Source of the DNA: Azonexus sp. R2A61
Lineage (GTDB): Bacteria; Pseudomonadota; Gammaproteobacteria; Burkholderiales; Rhodocyclaceae
Assembly (NCBI RefSeq): GCF_021401135.1
Contig: NZ_JACBFO010000007.1
Span: 1-64,000 of the forward strand
Length of the DNA stretch: 64,000 nucleotides
Direction: 5' to 3'
The notes below the pieces were generated by a model. It searched no databases and was not told where the DNA came from. It saw nothing but the letters and a program-made list of their open reading frames with translations. This document shows positions 19,788 to 30,163 of this stretch, one piece after another; position 1 is the first letter of the stretch; every line of letters starts with the position of its first letter. A program made the position numbers and the translations under genes.

Positions 19788-19818
19788 TTGACTCTATAGT
19801 AACTATAGGGTTTGTAAT
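19788..19818 (+). promoter_or_regulatory. MerR-type promoter and operator of pbrA
   Basis: A -35 TTGACT (19788-19793) and a -10 TGTAAT (19813-19818) are separated by 19 bp, the over-long spacer typical of MerR-controlled promoters. A near-perfect dyad centred on CTATAGTAACTATAG (19791-19811) fills the spacer, where PbrR would bind. Confidence 0.85.
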
Positions 19819-19848
19819 GGAAGTTGTATAGATTTGAAGGAGTTATTT

Positions 19849-22254
19849 ATGAGCGAATGCGCTTCCACGGCGTGTGGCTGCTCGGCTGGGCCGATCATCC
19901 AACCCACGACACAAGCCCCAGCGACAACCGGATCGGCTCAAGCGGTGTATCGCATCGAGAACATGGACTGCCCCACGGAAGAGGCGCTGATCCGAGGCAA
20001 GCTGGTCGGGCTGGCGGGGGTGGTTGGTCTTGAGTTCAACCTGATGCAGCGTACTTTGGCCGTTCGGCACGAACTGCCTTCGTTGTTTCCCGTTGAGCAG
20101 GCGCTAACCGCCATCGGCATGCAAGCCGTGCGCATGGATCAGGCATCGACCGGGCAAACGACCAAGCTGTCCATTACCAAAATGGATTGCCCGACCGAAG
20201 AGACGTTGATCCGCAACAAGCTCGGTACCATGGCCGGAGTTGCCGATCTCGATTTCAACCTGATGCAGCGCACGCTGTCGGTACGCCATGCGGACCAGGT
20301 TCTGCCGGACGTGCTCGCGGCACTGCAAGCGCTTGGATTCGAGGCGCAGGTGTTGGACACCGCAGAGGCCGCATCGCCATCCGCATCCCTTGTGACCACG
20401 CCGACCAACTGGTGGCCGCTGGGCATCTCCTTTGTAACTGCATCGGCGGCCGAGGCGGTCTACTGGCTCCACAACGGCAATCATTGGTCGGTCGTCGTTC
20501 TGGCGCTCGTCGCGGTCTTCACCGGCGGTCTGTCCACCTACAAGAAAGGTTGGATTGCGCTCAAGAACCGTAATCTCAACATGAACGCCCTGATGTCGAT
20601 TGCCGTCACGGGTGCCATGTTGATCGGGCACTGGCCCGAGGCGGCAATGGTGATGGTGCTTTTCGCGCTGGCCGAGGTGATCGAAGCCAAGTCGCTGGAT
20701 CGCGCCCGCAATGCCATCCGTGGCCTGCTCGACCTGACCCCGGAACAGGCCACGGTGCAGCAGGCTGACGGCACATGGCGCGAGGTGGGTGCAAAGCAAA
20801 TTGCCATCGGTAGCCGCGTCCGGGTCAAGCCAGGTGAGCGCATCGCCCTGGATGGTGAGGTGCTGGAAGGCCGCTCTGCCGTCAACCAAGCCCCGATCAC
20901 GGGTGAAAGCCTTCCGGTCGAGAAATCCCCCGGTGATCCGGTGTTTGCGGGCACGATCAACGAATCCGGTTCATTCGAGTACCGCGTCACCGCCGTGGCC
21001 AGCAACTCCACATTGGCCCGCATCATTCACGCGGTAGAGGCTGCCCAAGGAAGCCGTGCGCCGACTCAGCGCTTTGTCGATCAGTTCGCCCGCTGGTACA
21101 CGCCCATTGTTTTCGGTGTTGCCATCGCCGTCGCGTTGTTGCCACCGCTGTTCATGGGTGCGGCATGGCTCGACTGGATTTACCGTGCATTGGTTCTGCT
21201 GGTGGTCGCCTGCCCGTGCGCACTGGTGATCTCTACGCCGGTCAGCATCGTCAGCGGCCTGGCCGCTGCCGCCCGCCACGGCATTCTCATCAAGGGCGGC
21301 GTCTATCTGGAAGAAGGCCGCAAGCTGCGCTGGCTGGCTCTGGACAAGACCGGCACGATCACGCACGGCAAGCCCGCACAGACCGATTTTGTCACTTGGG
21401 GCAATGCACTCGCCGCAAACAGCCGCAGCATCGCTGCCAGTCTGGCGGCTCGTTCCGACCACCCTGTATCCAAAGCGGTGGCACAAGCCGCGCAGACGGA
21501 TGGGGTTGCCTTACTCGACGTAGCCGAGTTCAGCGCGCTGCCCGGTCGGGGCGTGCAAGGCCAAATCAACGGTGAGACCTACCATCTTGGCAACCAGCGG
21601 ATGCTCGAAGCGCTGGGGCAATGCACACCAGAACTGGAACAGCGCATCGCGGCGCTGGAAACCATGGGTAAAACTGTCGTGATGTTGGTCAGCGCAAAAG
21701 GGGTTCATGCCTTATTTGCCGTAGCGGACACCATCAAGGAAAGCAGCAGGAGCGCCATTGCCGAGCTTCATGCACTGGGCATCAACACCATGATGCTGAC
21801 CGGCGACAACCCCCACACGGCACAGGCCATTGCCGCACAAGCCGGGATCGACAGTGCGCAAGGCAATCTGCTCCCAGACGACAAACTGCGCGAAGTTGAG
21901 CTACTGGCCATAAAGGGCAAGGTCGGCATGGTCGGTGATGGCATCAACGATGCCCCGGCCTTGGCGCGTGCGGACATCGGCTTTGCCATGGGAGCGGCTG
22001 GCACCGATACCGCCATCGAGACCGCTGACGTGGCCCTGATGGACGACAACCTGGGCAAGATTCCGACCTTCGTGCGCCTGTCGCGTGCGACGGCGCAGGT
22101 GCTGATGCAAAACATTGTGCTGGCCCTTGGCATCAAGGCAGTATTTCTGGTGCTGACCTTCACGGGTCAAGCGACCATGTGGATGGCGGTGTTTGCTGAT
22201 ATGGGGGCCAGCTTGCTCGTCGTTGGCAATGGCTTGAGGCTGTTGCGCAAATGA
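19849..22254 (+). CDS. pbrA: P1B-type heavy-metal ATPase PbrA (Pb/Cd/Zn export)
   Basis: 801 aa from an ATG preceded by GAAGGAG at 6 nt. A Cys-rich leader (MSECASTACGC) is followed by two HMA domains, each with MDCPTEE in place of the usual CxxC (Cys41 and Cys114). Then come the transmembrane region with the CPC metal site (VVACPCALVIS), the phosphorylation loop DKTGTITHGKP, and GDGINDAPALARAD. It exports soft divalent metals from the cytoplasm across the inner membrane. The pbrR/pbrBC context favours lead, with cadmium and zinc also likely substrates. Confidence 0.92.
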   Translation: MSECASTACGCSAGPIIQPTTQAPATTGSAQAVYRIENMDCPTEEALIRGKLVGLAGVVGLEFNLMQRTLAVRHELPSLFPVEQALTAIGMQAVRMDQASTGQTTKLSITKMDCPTEETLIRNKLGTMAGVADLDFNLMQRTLSVRHADQVLPDVLAALQALGFEAQVLDTAEAASPSASLVTTPTNWWPLGISFVTASAAEAVYWLHNGNHWSVVVLALVAVFTGGLSTYKKGWIALKNRNLNMNALMSIAVTGAMLIGHWPEAAMVMVLFALAEVIEAKSLDRARNAIRGLLDLTPEQATVQQADGTWREVGAKQIAIGSRVRVKPGERIALDGEVLEGRSAVNQAPITGESLPVEKSPGDPVFAGTINESGSFEYRVTAVASNSTLARIIHAVEAAQGSRAPTQRFVDQFARWYTPIVFGVAIAVALLPPLFMGAAWLDWIYRALVLLVVACPCALVISTPVSIVSGLAAAARHGILIKGGVYLEEGRKLRWLALDKTGTITHGKPAQTDFVTWGNALAANSRSIAASLAARSDHPVSKAVAQAAQTDGVALLDVAEFSALPGRGVQGQINGETYHLGNQRMLEALGQCTPELEQRIAALETMGKTVVMLVSAKGVHALFAVADTIKESSRSAIAELHALGINTMMLTGDNPHTAQAIAAQAGIDSAQGNLLPDDKLREVELLAIKGKVGMVGDGINDAPALARADIGFAMGAAGTDTAIETADVALMDDNLGKIPTFVRLSRATAQVLMQNIVLALGIKAVFLVLTFTGQATMWMAVFADMGASLLVVGNGLRLLRK

Positions 22255-23330
22255 GCTGGAAATTCTTTCTCTACGACTGGGGTGGTCTAAACATCGCGTT
22301 GTTCCAAGCCATCAACATGAGCACACCTGCAGCGCTGGAACCGCCGGTATCGTTCTTCAACCTTGTGATAGGCAACTACTGGACTGCACCACTGATGCTC
22401 TTGGCGATGTGGGGATGGTCAAAGTCGGCACCTGACCCAACGCGGGCCGATGCCATCCGGTACAGACTCAGAGTCTTTAGCGTGGCCTTTGCGTTGGCAT
22501 TTCTCGTCGCCACCATCTTGAAGCTATGGATCGACTTTCCACGCCCGCCTGCCGTTTTTGGCGACATGGTGCGCGTTATCGGGGGCATCGAACGACACTA
22601 CAGCCTGCCCAGCGGGCATGCCACCTATGCCGCGCTGGTGGTCGGCGCGCTCTGGCCTTTGATAGGCCGTCGTGGCCGCATCGGCTTGGTGTTGTACGCC
22701 GCATTGGTCGGTTGGTCACGCATCGCAGCCGGAATGCACTTTCCTGCCGATGTGCTGGCGGGGTGGGTACTTGGATTGAGCTGCACGGCGCTCGCCGGGT
22801 GGCTGATGCCGCTGGCCGCCCCTGTGTGGCAATCGGCTCGCCGCACATCGACTTGGGTCTGGTTCGCAGTGGCCGCCAGTTCTGTCATGACAGATCAGCT
22901 CGCAAAGTTCGCCATCACCCGCACGTTTGCCTACGGTGAACAGGTCGAAGTCAGCACCTTCTTCAACATTGTCCATGTCCTGAATCCCGGCGCGGCATTC
23001 AGCTTTCTGGCGAACGCTGGCGGCTGGCAACGTTACTTTCTCATGGCGCTGGGTCTGGTCGTTTCTGCTTGGCTGGGCCGCATGCTGTGCCAGCAGCGGC
23101 CACGCCTTGAAGCGGTGGGCTACAGCCTGATCCTTGGTGGTGCGCTCGGCAATGTCGTGGATCGTGTGCTGCGTGGATCGGTTGTCGATTTCCTCGACTT
23201 CCATTGGCAGCTTGTGCACTGGCCCGCCTTCAACCTCGCTGATGTGGCGATAACTATCGGAGCGCTCTGCCTGTTCTTGACGGTTGTACCGAAAAGCAGT
23301 AGAGGCACAGAGGCCGATGTGTCCGGTTAA
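22251..23330 (+). CDS. pbrBC: Fused PAP2 phosphatase / signal peptidase II PbrBC
   Basis: 359 aa, all membrane-bound. Residues about 1-195 form a PAP2 (undecaprenyl-diphosphate phosphatase) domain with KLWIDFPRP, SLPSGHA and SRIAAGMHFPADVLAG. Residues about 200-345 form an LspA-type domain with the catalytic Asp pair in GNVVDRVLRGSVVDF and FNLADVAI. This fusion is known from the lead operon of Cupriavidus metallidurans, where PbrB releases phosphate that traps exported Pb(II) as a precipitate. The ATG overlaps the pbrA stop by 4 nt. No pbrD is present. Confidence 0.9.
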   Translation: MSWKFFLYDWGGLNIALFQAINMSTPAALEPPVSFFNLVIGNYWTAPLMLLAMWGWSKSAPDPTRADAIRYRLRVFSVAFALAFLVATILKLWIDFPRPPAVFGDMVRVIGGIERHYSLPSGHATYAALVVGALWPLIGRRGRIGLVLYAALVGWSRIAAGMHFPADVLAGWVLGLSCTALAGWLMPLAAPVWQSARRTSTWVWFAVAASSVMTDQLAKFAITRTFAYGEQVEVSTFFNIVHVLNPGAAFSFLANAGGWQRYFLMALGLVVSAWLGRMLCQQRPRLEAVGYSLILGGALGNVVDRVLRGSVVDFLDFHWQLVHWPAFNLADVAITIGALCLFLTVVPKSSRGTEADVSG

Positions 23331-23459
23331 GCTATACCCTAACTTGGCGTCAAGTGCTGCACTCGAAATGCGTCAGGATAGAGTATTAATGAATATTTAT
23401 TGACACATGTAGCAAAGGCTTATAAATTCTTTCCTGACACATTTGTGCAGGAGACACCC
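23331..23459 (+). other. Probable resolution (res) site of the transposon
   Basis: 129 bp without a gene between pbrBC and tnpR, more AT-rich than the flanks, with partial dyads (TGTCAG/TGACA and GCGTCAGGATAG-like motifs). Position directly upstream of tnpR is standard for Tn21-group res sites. The three resolvase subsites were not individually defined. Confidence 0.6.
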
Positions 23460-24020
23460 TTGAAAGGTCAACGCATCGGGTACGTGCGGGTCAGCAGCTT
23501 CGATCAGAACCCGGATCGCCAGCTTGAGCAGGTCCAGGTGGACAAGGTATTCACCGACAAGGCGTCGGGCAAAGATACGCTGCGCCCGCAGCTCGACACG
23601 CTGCTGACCTTCGTGCGCGAAGGCGATACCGTGGTGGTGCACAGCATGGATCGCCTGGCGCGCAACCTCGATGACTTGCGCCGCCTCGTGCAAAAGCTCA
23701 CCAAGCGCGGCGTACGAATTGAGTTCGTCAAGGAATGCCTGACCTTCACCGGCGAGGATTCGCCGATGGCCAATCTGATGCTGTCCGTGATGGGTGCATT
23801 CGCCGAATTCGAGCGTGCCCTGATCCGCGAGAGGCAGCGCGAGGGCATTGCGCTGGCTAAGCAGCGCGGTGCCTACCGGGGCCGCAAGAAAGCCCTGTCG
23901 CCAGAGCGTGCGGCCGAGTTACGTCAACGGGCCGACGCAGGCGAACAAAAGTCGAAACTGGCGCGCGAGTTCGGCGTCAGTCGGGAGACCCTGTATCAAT
24001 ACTTGAGAACGGATCAGTAA
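23460..24020 (+). CDS. tnpR: Tn3-family serine resolvase
   Basis: 186 aa, the length of Tn21-type resolvases, read from a TTG start at 23460 with AGGAGA 5 nt upstream. The catalytic serine is in [12 protein letters not shown], followed by [11 protein letters not shown] and [17 protein letters not shown]. The C-terminal helix-turn-helix is [20 protein letters not shown]. It resolves cointegrates at res and is followed 2 nt later by tnpA. Confidence 0.94.
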   Translation: MKGQRIGYVRVSSFDQNPDRQLEQVQVDKVFTDKASGKDTLRPQLDTLLTFVREGDTVVVHSMDRLARNLDDLRRLVQKLTKRGVRIEFVKECLTFTGEDSPMANLMLSVMGAFAEFERALIRERQREGIALAKQRGAYRGRKKALSPERAAELRQRADAGEQKSKLAREFGVSRETLYQYLRTDQ

Positions 24021-24022
24021 AT

Positions 24023-26989
24023 ATGCCTCGTCGTTCCATCCTGTCCGCCGCCGAGCGGGAAAGCCTGCTGGCGTTGCCGGACACCAAGGACGATTTGATC
24101 CGGCATTACTCGCTCAGTGATAGTGACCTTTCGATCATCCGGCAGCGGCGCGGGCCTGCGAACCGGTTGGGCTTCGCGGTGCAGCTTTGCTACCTGCGCT
24201 TTCCCGGCATTCTCCTTGGCGTCGATCAGCCGCTGTTCCTGCCCTTGCTGAAACTGGTCGCCGACCAGCTCAAGGTCGGTGTTGAAAGCTGGAACGACTA
24301 CGGGCAGCGGGAACAGACCCGGCGCGAGCACCTGGTCGAACTGCAAACGGTGTTCGGCTTCCAGCCGTTCACCATGAGCCATTACCGACAGGCCGTCCAC
24401 ACGCTGACCGAGCTGGCCATGCAGACCGACAAAGGCATCGTGCTGGCCAGCGCCTTGATTGAGCAACTGCGGCGGCAGTCGATCATCCTGCCCGCGCTCA
24501 ACGCCATCGAGCGCGCCAGTGCTGAGGCCATCACTCGCGCCAACCGACGCATCTATGAAGCCCTGTCCGAGCCGCTGTCGAACGGACACCGGCATCGCCT
24601 CGACGATCTGCTGAAACGCCGCGACAACGGCAAGATGACCTGGCTGGCCTGGCTGCGTCAGTCGCCTGTCAAACCGAACTCCCGCCACATGCTCGAACAC
24701 ATTGAGCGCCTCAAAGCCTGGCAGGCCCTCGACCTGCCTTCTGGCATCGAGCGGCTGGTTCACCAGAACCGGCTGCTCAAAATCGCCCGCGAGGGCGGCC
24801 AGATGACGCCCGCCGACCTGGCCAAGTTCGAGCCGCGGCGGCGCTACGCCACCCTCGTGGCGCTGGCCATCGAAGGCATGGCCACCGTCACCGACGAAAT
24901 CATCGACTTGCACGACCGCATCCTGGGGAAGCTGTTCAACGCCGCCAAGAACAAGCATCAGCAGCAGTTCCAGGCTTCTGGTAAAGCCATCAACGCCAAG
25001 GTGCGACTGTACGGGCGCATCGGTCAGGCGCTGATCGACGCCAAACAGTCAGGCCGCGACCCGTTCGCGGCCATTGAGGCCGTCATGTCCTGGGACGCTT
25101 TCGCCGAGAGCGTCACCGAGGCGCAAAAGCTCGCGCAGCCCGATGACTTCGACTTCCTGCATCGCATCGGCGAGAGTTACGCCACCTTGCGCCGCTACGC
25201 GCCGGAATTCCTTGCCGTGCTCAAGCTGCGGGCCGCGCCCGCCGCCAAGGGTGTGCTTGATGCCATCGAGGTGCTGCGCGGTATGAACACCGACAACGCC
25301 CGCAAGGTGCCAACCGATGCCCCGACCGACTTCATCAAGCCGCGCTGGCAGAAACTGGTGATGACCGACGCTGGTATCGACAGACGCTACTACGAACTGT
25401 GCGCCCTGTCGGAACTCAAGAACTCCCTTCGCTCGGGCGACATTTGGGTGCAGGGTTCGCGCCAGTTCAAGGACTTCGAGGACTACCTGGTGCCGCCCGA
25501 TAAGTTCACCAGCCTCAAGCAGTCCAGCACATTGCCGCTGGTCGTTGTCACCGACTGCGACCAATATCTGCACGACCGGCTGACCCTACTGGAAACGCAG
25601 CTTGCCACCGTCAACCGCATGGCGGCGGCCAACGATCTGCCCGATGCCATCATCACCGAGTCCGGCTTGAAAATCACGCCGCTGGATGCGGCGGTGCCCG
25701 ACACCGCGCAGGCGCTGATCGACCAGACGGCCATGATCCTGCCACACGTCAAGATCACCGAATTGCTGCTCGAAGTCGATGAGTGGACGGGCTTCACCCG
25801 CCACTTCACGCACCTGAAATCGGGCGATCTGGCCAAGGACAAAAACTTGCTGCTAACGACGATCCTGGCCGACGCAATCAACCTGGGCCTGACGAAGATG
25901 GCTGAGTCCTGTCCCGGCACGACCTACGCCAAGCTCGCCTGGTTGCAAGCCTGGCATACCCGCGACGAAACCTATTCGACGGCGCTGGCTGAATTGGTGA
26001 ACGCCCAATTCCGGCATCCCTTCGCCGAGCATTGGGGCGACGGCACCACGTCATCATCGGACGGCCAGAACTTCCGCACCGGCAGCAAGGCCGAGAGTAC
26101 CGGCCACATCAACCCGAAATATGGCAGCAGCCCAGGACGGACGTTCTACACCCACATCTCCGACCAGTACGCGCCGTTCCACACCAAGGTGGTAAATGTC
26201 GGCGTGCGCGACTCCACCTATGTGCTCGATGGCCTGCTGTACCACGAGTCCGACCTGCGCATCGAAGAACACTACACCGACACGGCGGGCTTCACCGATC
26301 ATGTCTTTGCTCTGATGCACCTCTTGGGCTTCCGCTTCGCGCCGCGCATCCGCGATTTGGGAGACACCAAGCTCTACATTTCCAAGGGCGAAACCGCCTA
26401 TGACGCGCTCAAGCCGATGATCGGCGGCACGCTCAACATCAAGCATGTCCGCGCCCATTGGGACGAAATTTTGCGGCTGGCCACCTCGATCAAGCAGGGC
26501 ACGGTGACGGCCTCGCTGATGCTCAGGAAGCTCGGCAGTTACCCGCGCCAGAACGGCCTGGCCGTCGCCCTGCGCGAGTTGGGCCGCATCGAGCGCACGC
26601 TGTTCATCCTCGACTGGCTGCAAAGCGTCGAGCTGCGCCGCCGTGTGCATGCCGGGTTGAACAAGGGCGAAGCCCGCAACGCACTGGCCCGGGCCGTGTT
26701 CTTCAACCGCTTGGGCGAAATCCGCGACCGCAGTTTCGAGCAGCAGCGCTATCGGGCCAGCGGCCTCAACCTGGTGACGGCGGCCGTTGTGCTGTGGAAC
26801 ACGGTCTATCTGGAGCGCGCAGCGCAAGCGTTACGTGGCAATGGCCATACTGTCGATAACGCGTTGTTGCAGTACCTGTCGCCGCTCGGCTGGGAACACA
26901 TCAACCTGACCGGCGACTACCTCTGGCGCAGCAGCGCCAAGATCGGCGCGGGCAAGTTCAGGCCGCTACGACCATTGCAACCGGCTTAG
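24023..26989 (+). CDS. tnpA: Tn3-family transposase
   Basis: 988 aa, full length for the Tn21/Tn501 group, starting [20 protein letters not shown]. The DDE catalytic region appears intact, including [20 protein letters not shown] and the [19 protein letters not shown] segment near the C-terminus. The stop codon lies inside the right inverted repeat. It performs replicative transposition at the 40-bp ends. Confidence 0.96.
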   Translation: MPRRSILSAAERESLLALPDTKDDLIRHYSLSDSDLSIIRQRRGPANRLGFAVQLCYLRFPGILLGVDQPLFLPLLKLVADQLKVGVESWNDYGQREQTRREHLVELQTVFGFQPFTMSHYRQAVHTLTELAMQTDKGIVLASALIEQLRRQSIILPALNAIERASAEAITRANRRIYEALSEPLSNGHRHRLDDLLKRRDNGKMTWLAWLRQSPVKPNSRHMLEHIERLKAWQALDLPSGIERLVHQNRLLKIAREGGQMTPADLAKFEPRRRYATLVALAIEGMATVTDEIIDLHDRILGKLFNAAKNKHQQQFQASGKAINAKVRLYGRIGQALIDAKQSGRDPFAAIEAVMSWDAFAESVTEAQKLAQPDDFDFLHRIGESYATLRRYAPEFLAVLKLRAAPAAKGVLDAIEVLRGMNTDNARKVPTDAPTDFIKPRWQKLVMTDAGIDRRYYELCALSELKNSLRSGDIWVQGSRQFKDFEDYLVPPDKFTSLKQSSTLPLVVVTDCDQYLHDRLTLLETQLATVNRMAAANDLPDAIITESGLKITPLDAAVPDTAQALIDQTAMILPHVKITELLLEVDEWTGFTRHFTHLKSGDLAKDKNLLLTTILADAINLGLTKMAESCPGTTYAKLAWLQAWHTRDETYSTALAELVNAQFRHPFAEHWGDGTTSSSDGQNFRTGSKAESTGHINPKYGSSPGRTFYTHISDQYAPFHTKVVNVGVRDSTYVLDGLLYHESDLRIEEHYTDTAGFTDHVFALMHLLGFRFAPRIRDLGDTKLYISKGETAYDALKPMIGGTLNIKHVRAHWDEILRLATSIKQGTVTASLMLRKLGSYPRQNGLAVALRELGRIERTLFILDWLQSVELRRRVHAGLNKGEARNALARAVFFNRLGEIRDRSFEQQRYRASGLNLVTAAVVLWNTVYLERAAQALRGNGHTVDNALLQYLSPLGWEHINLTGDYLWRSSAKIGAGKFRPLRPLQPA

Positions 26990-27022
26990 CGTGCTTTATT
27001 TTCCGTTTTCTGAGACGACCCC
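26983..27022 (-). repeat. Right terminal inverted repeat of the transposon
   Basis: On the minus strand it reads GGGGTCGTCTCAGAAAACGG and onward, matching the left end at 39 of 40 positions. It contains the tnpA stop codon. Confidence 0.95.
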
Positions 27023-27027
27023 CGCCA
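27023..27027. repeat. Target-site duplication, right copy (CGCCA)
   Basis: Exact copy of 19275-19279, directly after the right inverted repeat. Confidence 0.95.
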
Positions 27028-27489
27028 GAACGGCAATGGGTGGCGAGAGAGTCGGCTGCCGTTTACCGTTTGCCGCAGCAGCGCGACTATCTGGAGCGAG
27101 AGGCACGCAACATCTCGCTGGGGCTGGCTGGCGAAAGTTTTGTCGTGAATTTCGAGCATCTCCGCTTGCGTGCTGCCGGGCAGGACAAACTGGCCGACAA
27201 GGTCGAACATGTCTCCCAAAGCCAGGGCGATGGTCTCGGTTTCGACATACTTTCTTTCGAAACGGATGGTCGCGAGCGTTTCATCGAGGTCAAAACCACC
27301 GCGTTCGGTAAGGAAACGCCGTTCTTCATCAGCCAGAACGAAGTCGGTTTTGCCCGGGAGAACGCCGAGCAATTCCATCTTTACCGACTTTTCGATTTTC
27401 GTCGCAATCCGCGCTTGTTCGATCTGCCCGGCGTCGTCGAACAGCATTGCCAGATGAGCCCGAGCAACTACATCTGCCGCTTCGCGTAA
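27028..27489 (+). pseudogene. 3' part of the split DUF3883-type gene
   Basis: 153 codons plus stop, holding the DUF3883 domain: YLEREARNISLGLAGESFVV, GDGLGFDILSFETDG, then RFIEVKTTAFGKETPFF, the conserved nuclease-like core (Asp, Glu and Lys). This resembles PD-(D/E)XK folds. The frame continues exactly from codon CCA at 19277-19279. A GTG at 27040 could start a short product, but no ribosome site supports it. DUF3883 proteins are often found near restriction and defence systems, though the function of this one is unknown. Confidence 0.8.
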
Positions 27490-27541
27490 GGTCCATCCAG
27501 AGCCAAGTCCCAAGGCTGAGGGCTTGGCAATTACCGCCTGT

Positions 27542-27547
27542 TAGAAT
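27542..27547 (+). promoter_or_regulatory. Putative -10 element of mutS
   Basis: TAGAAT 27 nt before the mutS ATG, matching the hexamer seen before smpB and the CnoX-like gene. An upstream TTGGCA is only 12 bp away, too close to be a normal -35. Confidence 0.3.
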
Positions 27548-27574
27548 CCGTCCCTTTTGGCCGCCCTGAATTCC

Positions 27575-30163
27575 ATGAGCAAAACCGCCGACAGCCCCAA
27601 ACACACGCCCATGATGGTCCAGTACCTCGGGCTCAAGGCGAAGCATCCGAACACCCTGCTCTTTTACCGCATGGGCGACTTCTACGAGCTGTTCTACGAG
27701 GACGCCGAGAAGGCGGCGCGGCTGCTCGACATCACGCTGACCACGCGCGGGCAATCGGCCGGGGTGCCGATCAAGATGTGCGGCGTGCCGTTCCACTCGC
27801 TGGAGCCTTATCTGGCGCGGCTGGTGAAGCTGGGCGAGTCGGCGGTGATCTGCGAGCAGATCGGCGATCCGGCGACCAGCAAGGGGCCGGTCGAGCGGGC
27901 CGTGGCGCGCATCGTCACGCCGGGGACGCTGACCGACGCTTCGCTGGTCGACGACAAGCAGGATCTCTGGCTGCTCGCCGTGACCACCCTGCGCAACACC
28001 GCCGGTATCGCCCGGCTGAACCTGGCCAGCGGCGAATTCATCCTGATCGAGGTGGCGGCCGAGCAGATTCCGGCGACGCTGGAGCGCATCCGCCCGGCGG
28101 AAATCCTCTATCCGGAAAGCTGGACTCCCAATTTCGGCATCGACGTGGCGCGCACGCGCCAGCCGGACTGGTATTTCGATTTCGACTCGGCCAAACGCCT
28201 GCTCTGCGAGCAGTTCGAGGTCGCCTCGCTCGCCGGTTTCGGCGCCGAGGGCCTGAAGCCGGCGATTGCCGCAGCGGGCGCGCTGCTCCAGTACGCGCAG
28301 GCGACGCAATCGGGCAAATTGCCGCATTTGCGCGGGTTGACCGTGGAAATCGAGGGCGCCTATCTCGGCCTCGATCTCGCCACCCGGCGCAATCTGGAAC
28401 TGACCGAGACCTTGCGCGGCCAGCCCTCGCCGACGCTGTTCTCGCTGCTCGACAACTGCGTCACCAGCATGGGCTCGCGCCTGTTGCGCCACACGCTGCA
28501 CCACCCGCTGCGCGACCGCACGATTCCGGCCGCCCGCCACGGCGCCGTCGAAGCGCTGCTCGACGATTACGGTCGGCTGGCCGGCGAGACCAGAAAAGCC
28601 CTGCGCGGCATCGCCGACATCGAGCGTATCGCCGGCCGCATCGCGCTGCGCAACGCCCGGCCGCGCGACCTCGCCAGCCTGCGCGAATCGCTGGCCCGGC
28701 TGCCGGAACTGCGCGCGCCGCTGGCCGGCACGCCGTCGGCTTTGCTGCAGCAAGCGTTCGCCGAACTCGAAACGCCGGCCGATGCCCTCGACCTGCTGGT
28801 CCGCGCCATCGCCGCCGAGCCGGGCGCCCAGGTGCGCGACGGCGGCGTCATCGCGCCGGGCTTCGACGCCGATCTGGATGAGTTGCGCTCGCTCAACGAC
28901 AACTGCGGCGCCTTCCTGGTCGATATGGAAGTGCGCGAACGCGAGCGCACCGGCATCGCCAGCCTCAAGGTCGAGTACAACAAGGTGCATGGTTTCTACA
29001 TCGAGGTCACGCACGCCAACGTCGACAAGATTCCCGACGACTATCGCCGCCGGCAGACGCTGAAGAACGCCGAGCGCTACATCACGCCGGAGCTGAAGGC
29101 CTTCGAGGACAAGGCGCTGTCGGCGCAGGAGCGTTCGCTGGCGCGTGAAAAGCTGCTCTACGAGGGCATCCTCGACGCGCTGCTGCCGGTCGTGCCGACG
29201 CTACAGACGATCGCCCGCGCCGTTGCCCAGCTCGACCTGCTGGCCGGTTTTGCCGAGTCGGCGCTGAAGCGCAACTGGTGCAAGCCTGAATTTGCCTCGG
29301 AAACGCAGTTGACCGTGGAAGGCGGCCGTCATCCGGTGGTCGAGAACGAACTGGCGCAAAGTGCCGAAACCTTCATCGCCAACGACTGCCTGTTAGCAGA
29401 AAGCCGGCGGCTGCTGCTGATCACCGGTCCGAACATGGGCGGTAAGTCGACCTACATGCGCCAGGTCGCGCTGATCGCCCTGCTCGCCCACATCGGCAGC
29501 TTCGTGCCCGCCGACCGCTGCGTGCTCGGCCCGCTCGACCGCATCTTCACCCGCATCGGCGCTTCCGACGACCTCGCTTCCGGCCGCTCGACCTTCATGG
29601 TCGAGATGACCGAAGCCGCCGCCATCCTGCATCACGCGACCCACCAGAGCCTGGTGCTGATGGACGAGATCGGGCGCGGCACATCCACGTTTGATGGCAT
29701 GGCCCTGGCCTTCGCCATCCTGCGCCACCTGATCGACAAGAACCGCAGCCTGACGCTGTTCGCCACGCACTATTTCGAGCTGACGCGGCTGTCGCACGAA
29801 TATTCCGAACTGGCCAACGTGCACCTCGGTGCCGTCGAGCACAACGACCGCATCGTCTTCATGCACGCCGTCGAGGAAGGCCCGGCCAACCAAAGCTACG
29901 GTATCCAGGTTGCGGCGCTGGCCGGGATTCCCGCTGCCGTCGTACGGGCAGCGAGAAAACAGCTGCGCGAGTTCGAGCAGCGCGCTGCGGTCGACCCGCT
30001 GCAACCCGATCTTTTCGCCCAGGATTTTCCGGCCGAGCCAGCCGCCGAGGAGGCGCCGGAACCGCATCCGGTGGTCGAGCATCTCGCCGCCATTGATCCG
30101 GACAGCCTGACGCCGCGTGAAGCGCTGGATGCGCTGTACGCCCTGAAAGGGCTGTTGAAATGA
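27575..30163 (+). CDS. mutS: DNA mismatch repair protein MutS
   Basis: 862 aa from ATG 27575. The mismatch-binding domain has the Phe-x-Glu motif region [15 protein letters not shown] near residue 30. The C-terminal ATPase has Walker [14 protein letters not shown], the [15 protein letters not shown] loop ([13 protein letters not shown]) and Walker [17 protein letters not shown]. It recognises mismatches and recruits MutL. The stop overlaps the phosphoesterase start by 4 nt. Confidence 0.97.
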   Translation: MSKTADSPKHTPMMVQYLGLKAKHPNTLLFYRMGDFYELFYEDAEKAARLLDITLTTRGQSAGVPIKMCGVPFHSLEPYLARLVKLGESAVICEQIGDPATSKGPVERAVARIVTPGTLTDASLVDDKQDLWLLAVTTLRNTAGIARLNLASGEFILIEVAAEQIPATLERIRPAEILYPESWTPNFGIDVARTRQPDWYFDFDSAKRLLCEQFEVASLAGFGAEGLKPAIAAAGALLQYAQATQSGKLPHLRGLTVEIEGAYLGLDLATRRNLELTETLRGQPSPTLFSLLDNCVTSMGSRLLRHTLHHPLRDRTIPAARHGAVEALLDDYGRLAGETRKALRGIADIERIAGRIALRNARPRDLASLRESLARLPELRAPLAGTPSALLQQAFAELETPADALDLLVRAIAAEPGAQVRDGGVIAPGFDADLDELRSLNDNCGAFLVDMEVRERERTGIASLKVEYNKVHGFYIEVTHANVDKIPDDYRRRQTLKNAERYITPELKAFEDKALSAQERSLAREKLLYEGILDALLPVVPTLQTIARAVAQLDLLAGFAESALKRNWCKPEFASETQLTVEGGRHPVVENELAQSAETFIANDCLLAESRRLLLITGPNMGGKSTYMRQVALIALLAHIGSFVPADRCVLGPLDRIFTRIGASDDLASGRSTFMVEMTEAAAILHHATHQSLVLMDEIGRGTSTFDGMALAFAILRHLIDKNRSLTLFATHYFELTRLSHEYSELANVHLGAVEHNDRIVFMHAVEEGPANQSYGIQVAALAGIPAAVVRAARKQLREFEQRAAVDPLQPDLFAQDFPAEPAAEEAPEPHPVVEHLAAIDPDSLTPREALDALYALKGLLK

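Larger units (their letters stand above)
19280..27022. mobile_element. Complete Tn3-family (Tn21/Tn501-like) transposon with lead-resistance genes
   Basis: 7743 bp bounded by 40-bp inverted repeats beginning GGGGTCG and by a perfect CGCCA duplication. From left to right it carries pbrR (minus), pbrA, pbrBC, a probable res site, tnpR and tnpA (all plus). Both recombinase genes are full length, so the element may still be active. The host 10-mer TGCGGTCGAC, frequent elsewhere, was not seen inside it, consistent with recent arrival. It interrupts a DUF3883-type gene. Confidence 0.96.

Noticed and set aside
22251..23330. Frameshift or sequencing error joining two separate genes
   Set aside because: The frame is open throughout, both domains are intact, and the same fusion is known in lead operons.
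19325..23330. Mercury-resistance (mer) operon, as in Tn501
   Set aside because: The regulator has PbrR-type cysteines and is linked to a P-type ATPase; merT, merP and merA are absent.
27040..27489. Free-standing gene starting at GTG 27040
   Set aside because: It is the in-frame continuation of the gene cut by the transposon and has no ribosome site of its own.
27524..27547. TTGGCA...TAGAAT as a full sigma-70 promoter for mutS
   Set aside because: The spacer is only 12 bp, outside the working range.
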